From: CAYVUI01 sp964454745
GTDB lineage: Bacteria; Planctomycetota; Phycisphaerae; Sedimentisphaerales; Anaerohalosphaeraceae
Reading direction: 5' to 3'
Length of the DNA: 18,147 nucleotides
Assembly: GCA_964454745.1 (NCBI GenBank)
Contig: CAYVUI010000093.1
Coordinates: forward strand, 1-18,147
Position 1 is the first letter of the stretch; each line of letters starts with the position of its first letter. Under the pieces are notes generated by a model. The model made no database searches. It was given only the letters and a program-made list of their open reading frames with translations, and was not told the DNA's origin. Shown here piece after piece: positions 14,948-18,147 of this stretch. The position numbers and the translations under genes were made by a program.

Positions 14948-16009
14948 ATGGATCGGTCTGTTTACAGGATTGTTGATGCAAATTTTAACCGTGCGCGTGA
15001 GGCGTGCCGGGTGATCGAGGAATATGCGCGGTTTGTGCTGGACGATGAGAAGCTCAGTGCGCGGGCCAAGACGATTCGGCACCGGTTGTGCGAGGCGATG
15101 ACGGGATTTGATTCCGCGGTGCTGATCGGTGCCCGGGACAGCGAAAATGATGTGGGGCAATCACGTGTTGTGGCCGGGCAGATCGAGCGGAGGGAGGTTT
15201 TTGACTGTGTCACGGCGGCTTTTAAGCGGCTAAGCGAGGCTTTGCGGTCTCTTTATGAGTACGGCGAGGTTGCGGGGGCCGGCAAGGGAGCGGTTTTTGA
15301 GGCGCTTAGATTTGAGGGATACACGCTGGAGAAGGACCTTGTGTGTGCGGCTGGGACGAGGGGGCGGTTTGCGAAGGTTGGGCTGTATGTTCTGGTGAAT
15401 GCGGGTCCGGATACGAAGGCCGAGGATGTGCTTGCAATGGTTCGAGCGTGTGCGGACGGCGGTGCGGATTGTATCCAGTTGCGGGCCAAGGGGCTGGGGG
15501 ATCGTGCGCTTTTGGAGCTGGCCCGGCGGGTGTTCGATGCGTGCCGGGAGGAAGATGTGGTTGGAATCCTCAATGACAGGGCTGATATCGCGGATTTGGC
15601 AGGTGCGGATGGCGTGCACCTGGGCCAGGAGGACCTGCGAGCGGATGAGGTTCGCCAGGTCGTGCGCCGGGAGATGGTCGTGGGGGTCAGTACGCATAAC
15701 GGTGATGAACTGGCGGAGGCGATCGGGCAAAAGCCGACGTATGTGGGACTGGGAGCTGTTTTTGCGTCGAAAACGAAGCCATCGGTTGATGTGGCGGGAC
15801 TGGAATATGTGCGATATGCGAGAGAAAAGCTGGATGGGACGGGGATTTATTCGGTCGGAATCGGTGGGATTACCGAGAACAATGCCGGTTCTGTGATTGA
15901 GGCGGGGGCGGATGCGGTGGCTGTCAGTGCGGGGATTACCCAGAGCAGCAGCCCCGAGGAGATGTGCCGTTTATATAAAGAAGCCATTACGCGGCGCCGA
16001 GTCGAGTGA
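14948..16009 (+). CDS. thiE: Thiamine-phosphate synthase with N-terminal ThiD2-like domain
   Basis: A 353-aa protein that joins hydroxymethylpyrimidine diphosphate to thiazole phosphate to make thiamine phosphate. Residues 5-130 form an alpha-helical extra domain (RIVDANFNRAREACRVIEEY) seen in ThiE proteins of planctomycetes and cyanobacteria and named ThiD2 in family databases; its function there is not settled. Residues about 143-350 form the ThiE TIM barrel: IQLRAK (176-181), NDRADIA (209-215), DGVHLGQEDL (221-230), GVSTHN (246-251), GLGAVFASKTK (267-277), GIGGI (304-308) and VAVSAGI near the phosphate site. The barrel motifs look intact, so I expect an active enzyme. A TTG at 14933, just behind a G-run, would add five residues; the ATG fits the family start better. 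A terminator ends 52 bases upstream. Confidence 0.9.
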   Translation: MDRSVYRIVDANFNRAREACRVIEEYARFVLDDEKLSARAKTIRHRLCEAMTGFDSAVLIGARDSENDVGQSRVVAGQIERREVFDCVTAAFKRLSEALRSLYEYGEVAGAGKGAVFEALRFEGYTLEKDLVCAAGTRGRFAKVGLYVLVNAGPDTKAEDVLAMVRACADGGADCIQLRAKGLGDRALLELARRVFDACREEDVVGILNDRADIADLAGADGVHLGQEDLRADEVRQVVRREMVVGVSTHNGDELAEAIGQKPTYVGLGAVFASKTKPSVDVAGLEYVRYAREKLDGTGIYSVGIGGITENNAGSVIEAGADAVAVSAGITQSSSPEEMCRLYKEAITRRRVE

Positions 16010-16777
16010 GCATTTGGTGCTGGTTTTTGATGAAAATGACCAGCGGGAAGTATAAAAACTTCCAATTCGGTACAAACTTCCCCTTGAATTCGCCAGCGGT
16101 TATCAACATGTTATCCACTACGATTTTGGAAGTTTCAGGTATAGACCAAGAAATTCCAGATATTTGGAAGTTGAGTATTTTTGCCTATACGTATTCGGTG
16201 TGATGAAGTCATTTAATCGAGATTTGATACGTAAGTTCATGAATAACAGTAGTATAAATGGTCATCTGGGGGTGTTAGAAATTATCATTTCACACAGCGG
16301 GCAATTGTGGAAAAATGCAGGAACAATGCCTGAATTTCCGGAATTCAGTACCGATGAGCTTTTTGCCCGGCTTATGAACAAGTTATCCACAGCGGAGGCT
16401 AACAAAATTCTTACAATTGAGAAGATTGTTTTAAGATAAGTAAACTTTACGAAATTGCCGCTATTACAGACCATGAATACACTGTTACTCCCCCTGTGTG
16501 TTGTAGGAAAATTCAGATAAATGTCCATGCATAATCGTTGGTCTGATTGTGCAGGAGATGGGAATCTTAGCAATATAATGCAAAAAAACGGCTTTGAGAT
16601 GGTATATATATGTCCCATTGAGTGTTATGATACTTTTAAGGGTAGTAAATTTCCGCGAGAATGATTGTAATTTATTACTTTGAAGATATTTACCGTGAAT
16701 AAAACGGGAATATCCAATCGGAAGTACTATATCTGGTTTTAAAAGCACAAATTCTGACATCGGAGGTTTGAATTACG
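16010..16777. other. AT-rich intergenic region with DnaA-box-like sites and iterated GGAAGT
   Basis: TTATCCACA, a perfect DnaA box, lies at 16383-16391. One-mismatch forms lie at 16100-16108 (TTATCAACA), 16111-16119 (TTATCCACT) and 16306-16314 on the minus strand (TTTTCCACA). The hexamer GGAAGT or its complement occurs at 16046, 16058, 16076, 16128, 16167 and 16720; the first two form a hairpin with loop ATAAAA. A frame at 16203-16439 could encode 78 residues but has no ribosome binding site and no recognisable family. Rest of the gap: nothing clear, no strong promoter for metF. Confidence 0.45.
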
Positions 16778-18147
16778 GTGAAACGGCTAAAATCAAGTCT
16801 TCAAAACGGTGAAAATTTTGTTATCACAGCGGAACTGACCGGCGGGCCGGGATACAGCTACAAGCCGATCGAACATTTTCTTGAAGGGTATCGGGAGGCG
16901 GGGCTGGACTGGGTGCCGGAGGGTTTTGAGCTGACGGGCCTGACTTTGCCGCAAAACCCGGGCGGGCAGGCGAATATCGATCCGAGCGATGTCTACCGAT
17001 TCGCAAGGGAGAAGGACCTGCTGGGAGACCTGGATTTCGTTCCGCATTTGAGCTGCAAGGACCATAACGCGGACGGTTTGATGAGCGTGCTGCTTGGATA
17101 CAAACGGGCGGGTGTGGAGAGCATTCTAGCTTTGACCGGGGATAAGCCTTTGGCGGCGAAGGGAGTTTTTGAGCTTGGAGCGATCGGGCTTTTGCAGTTG
17201 ATCCGGCAGATCAATAACGATGCGTTCAAAAAGGTCAAGGCCGATCAGCTCGAGTTTGTACACCAGTTTTTCCCGGGTGCGGCGGTTTCGCCTTTTAAGT
17301 ATACCGAAGCCTCGCAGATGCAGCAGTATTACAAGATGGAGAACAAGATTACCGCGGGTGCGGAGTTTTTGATTACGCAGGTGGGGTGGGACTGGAAAAA
17401 GTCTTTGGAACTGAAACGCTACCTCGAAGAGAACCGGATCGATGTGCCGGTACTGGGGAATGTGTACTTTTTGACTTCGACAAACCCTGCGCCTCGGCTG
17501 ATGCATGATATCAAGCTGCCGGGCTGTTTCGTCAGCGACGCGTTATTGGCGCGGCTCAATGAAGAGACGCTCGAAGAGCATATGGAACGCTGCGCCCAGC
17601 AGTTGGCGATGTATAAGTCGATGGGCTACGCGGGTGCGGACCTCGGCGGGGTGCATGATTTTGAGCAGTTTAAGTGGATCGTCAAGCGTGCGGCCGAGAT
17701 TGGCGACGGCTGGGAAGAGGCGAAAGAGAACCTCTGCTGGCCCGCCAAGGACTCGTGGTATCTTTATGATGACAATGGGACCCGTGTTTCGCTGATGAAG
17801 AAACGCAAGAAGCTGAGTCATCATTTCTTCAAGGGGATGCACCGGGCAGTGCTGGACCCGGATTACATGGGCTTTAAGGCGAACCGTGCGTTCATGAAGC
17901 TACTGCGGGCGCACAAAAAGGAAGGATTTGGGTACAAGTGCGTGTTCTGCGGGGAAAAGATATCGAAGTACCTGATCTTTGACTGCGAAGAATGCGGTGA
18001 CTGCTTTTTGCCGGAGAATTTCGGGCTGTGTACGATCGGCGGATGTGAGAAGGGACTGGACAATGCGCCGTGCGGGGATTCGACGGCGGAGGGCTACTGC
18101 GGGAACAACCTCGAACGGATTTGTATCGGGGAATCAATTTATGAGGC
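16778..18147 (+). CDS. metF: Methylenetetrahydrofolate reductase with MetV-like C-terminal domain (partial)
   Basis: 456 residues are visible and the gene continues past the window edge. Residues 10-310 match the MetF barrel that reduces methylene- to methyl-tetrahydrofolate: VPHLSCKDHN (88-97), LALTGDKP (117-124), FLITQVGWD (197-205, the usual TQ flavin/folate loop). From about 385 the sequence becomes cysteine-rich (C388, C391, C403, C406, C409, C418, C423, C432, C441; DCEECGDC then NAPCGDS), like the MTHFR_C/MetV domain that partners MetF in Wood-Ljungdahl organisms. Here both are in one chain, MetF first. The GTG start is well fixed: GGAGG ends 11 bases before it, an in-frame TGA lies three codons upstream, and no other start is close. 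The electron donor is unknown; a MetV-like part suggests a route other than direct NADH. Confidence 0.88.
   Translation, partial: MKRLKSSLQNGENFVITAELTGGPGYSYKPIEHFLEGYREAGLDWVPEGFELTGLTLPQNPGGQANIDPSDVYRFAREKDLLGDLDFVPHLSCKDHNADGLMSVLLGYKRAGVESILALTGDKPLAAKGVFELGAIGLLQLIRQINNDAFKKVKADQLEFVHQFFPGAAVSPFKYTEASQMQQYYKMENKITAGAEFLITQVGWDWKKSLELKRYLEENRIDVPVLGNVYFLTSTNPAPRLMHDIKLPGCFVSDALLARLNEETLEEHMERCAQQLAMYKSMGYAGADLGGVHDFEQFKWIVKRAAEIGDGWEEAKENLCWPAKDSWYLYDDNGTRVSLMKKRKKLSHHFFKGMHRAVLDPDYMGFKANRAFMKLLRAHKKEGFGYKCVFCGEKISKYLIFDCEECGDCFLPENFGLCTIGGCEKGLDNAPCGDSTAEGYCGNNLERICIGESIYE

Noticed and set aside
16164..16439. Small hypothetical protein of 78-91 residues
   Set aside because: No ribosome binding site at either start, no recognisable family, and DnaA-like sites fall within it. 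The C-terminal part looks somewhat protein-like, so it is not excluded.
16010..16777. Calling this gap a chromosomal replication origin
   Set aside because: Only one perfect DnaA box, no replication genes beside it, and no change in the sign of strand skew across it. Kept as a finding, not as an origin feature.

Overview
The window looks like chromosomal DNA of a Planctomycetota bacterium, probably class Phycisphaerae. This is an inference from gene content: a large secreted protein ending in a dockerin-like calcium-loop pair, a YacL-type PIN/TRAM membrane protein, a ThiE with an extra N-terminal domain, and a MetF whose C-terminus is a MetV-like cysteine-rich domain. No rRNA or other phylogenetic marker is present to confirm it. 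The + strand carries more G than C under genes of both orientations, so the window appears to lie within one replication arm.

Layout. Positions 1-1274 hold no convincing gene. They hold two diverged copies of a module built from short hairpins with mostly 3-base loops, in which stem pairs have changed together. A promoter at 1275-1302 leads to a secreted vWA plus C25 (gingipain-like) protease of 1486 aa with a Rho-independent terminator. Its first 3.7 kb are AT-rich and its last 0.6 kb match the GC-richer neighbourhood. Next, on the minus strand, come a secreted PHP phosphodiesterase (6084-7163) and a PIN/TRAM protein with its own promoter (7555-8667). From 9029 the plus strand carries a membrane sensor with PAS, degenerate histidine-acceptor, receiver and HPt domains but no kinase ATPase domain, followed by a 12-helix MFS transporter. 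A spacer with helically phased short repeats precedes a minimal flagellin (13502-14287).

A 660-bp gene-free, AT-rich stretch after the flagellin holds several inverted repeats and a candidate structured RNA of about 125 nt (14771-14895) that ends in its own terminator just before thiE. Between thiE and metF lies another 770-bp AT-rich gap with four DnaA-box-like sites and an iterated GGAAGT/ACTTCC hexamer. The metF gene runs off the right edge.

How the genes relate. ThiE (thiamine phosphate) and MetF/MetV (methyl-tetrahydrofolate) are core cofactor and one-carbon functions. The sensor and MFS gene may be co-transcribed. The rest look like independent units. The parts most worth a second look are the covarying hairpin modules at the left edge, the compositional chimera of the protease gene, the orphan terminated RNA before thiE, and the kinase-less phosphorelay protein.
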